Assembly: GCA_937900305.1 (NCBI GenBank)
Contig: CALCCV010000044.1
Span: 1 to 13,307, forward strand
Reading direction: 5' to 3'
Source of the DNA: an uncultured Pseudobdellovibrionaceae bacterium
GTDB taxonomy: Bacteria; Bdellovibrionota; Bdellovibrionia; Bdellovibrionales; Bdellovibrionaceae
Length of the DNA stretch: 13,307 nucleotides
Below are positions 13,128-13,307 of the stretch, piece by piece; position 1 is the stretch's first letter; the number at the start of each line of letters is the position of its first letter. The position numbers and the translations under genes were made by a program. The notes beneath the pieces are model-generated. The model saw nothing but the letters and a program-made list of their open reading frames with translations, had not been told where the DNA came from and made no database searches.

Positions 13128-13307
13128 TGAGACTCTCAAAACTAATGTCTGAAAAGGGCCTTTGCTCGCGGCGCGAAGCCGATGCTTGGATCAGCCGCGG
13201 GTGGGTTTACGTCAACGGCCAGATCGTCAAAGAACTCGGGTGCAAAGTGGATCCCCACGCTCGCGTCACCCTGGATCCCGAGGCTCTTAGAGAACAGAAG
13301 AATCTTC
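13127..13307 (+). CDS. RsuA/RluB-family 23S rRNA pseudouridine synthase, cut by the window edge
   Basis: The 60 residues present begin MRLSKLMSEKGLCSRREADAW and continue ISRGWVYVNGQIVKELGCKVDP. This is the S4 RNA-binding domain found at the N-terminus of the RsuA/RluB/RluE/RluF pseudouridine synthases. These enzymes modify uridines in ribosomal RNA; the catalytic domain with its aspartate lies beyond the window. The ATG at 13127 shares one base with the stop of the pterin synthase gene (TGATG), so the two are probably translationally coupled. Which member of the family it is cannot be decided from the S4 domain. Confidence 0.88.
   Translation, partial: MRLSKLMSEKGLCSRREADAWISRGWVYVNGQIVKELGCKVDPHARVTLDPEALREQKNL

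Noticed and set aside
1..13307. CRISPR array, tRNA, rRNA, insertion sequence, prophage or defence genes
   Set aside because: No regularly spaced repeats, no cloverleaf or rRNA-like segments and no transposase, integrase or known defence domains were seen on either strand.

Overview
The window looks like chromosomal DNA of a Gram-negative bacterium. It encodes an OmpA-type outer-membrane protein, a probable exported lipoprotein protease and a glyoxylate shunt. Base composition is moderate from about 620 onward (27 G/C in 60 bases at 781-840 by hand count). Protein similarity and the scpA/scpB/trpS arrangement suggest a Bdellovibrionota- or deltaproteobacterium-like organism. That placement is inference; there is no 16S or other marker here.

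The left edge (1 to about 615) does not fit the rest. It is much richer in G/C (48 of 60 at 361-420) and is a patchwork of short pieces of unrelated genes: an unidentified minus-strand piece, a plus-strand beta-sandwich-like piece, and minus-strand pieces resembling epoxyqueuosine reductase, an acyl-CoA synthetase and a LysR regulator. None has its own start or stop. The patchwork replaces roughly the first 90 residues of malate synthase, whose homology begins abruptly at about 615. The simplest reading is a chimeric contig end; a real rearrangement is the alternative.

From 615 to 3336, aceB (5'-truncated) and aceA form the glyoxylate shunt operon on the plus strand. A strong hairpin terminator at 3378-3410 lies between aceA and the converging minus-strand operon. 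That operon (7888 down to 3426) reads M50 zinc metalloprotease, trpS, scpA, scpB. Every junction overlaps by a few bases, so translation is probably coupled. TrpS carries the four-cysteine signature of the [4Fe-4S] tryptophanyl-tRNA synthetases, and both Scp proteins carry unusually long acidic extensions.

At 8122 an acyl-CoA dehydrogenase of the short/branched-chain type diverges from this operon. It is followed on the plus strand by a chymotrypsin-fold lipoprotein protease, an OmpA-family barrel protein with an 11-threonine linker, and a 298-base gap holding a nested hairpin and a weak sigma-54-like site. Then come an 81-residue Cys/His protein, a 6-pyruvoyl-tetrahydropterin synthase/QueD-type enzyme with a shortened middle, and the start of an RsuA/RluB-type pseudouridine synthase cut by the window edge.

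Most of the window is housekeeping and central metabolism. I see no defence island, CRISPR array, prophage, transposase, rRNA or tRNA, and no clear new multi-gene system. The points most worth a second look are the left-edge mosaic, the acidic Scp tails, the Fe-S TrpRS, the shortened pterin synthase and the small Cys/His protein.
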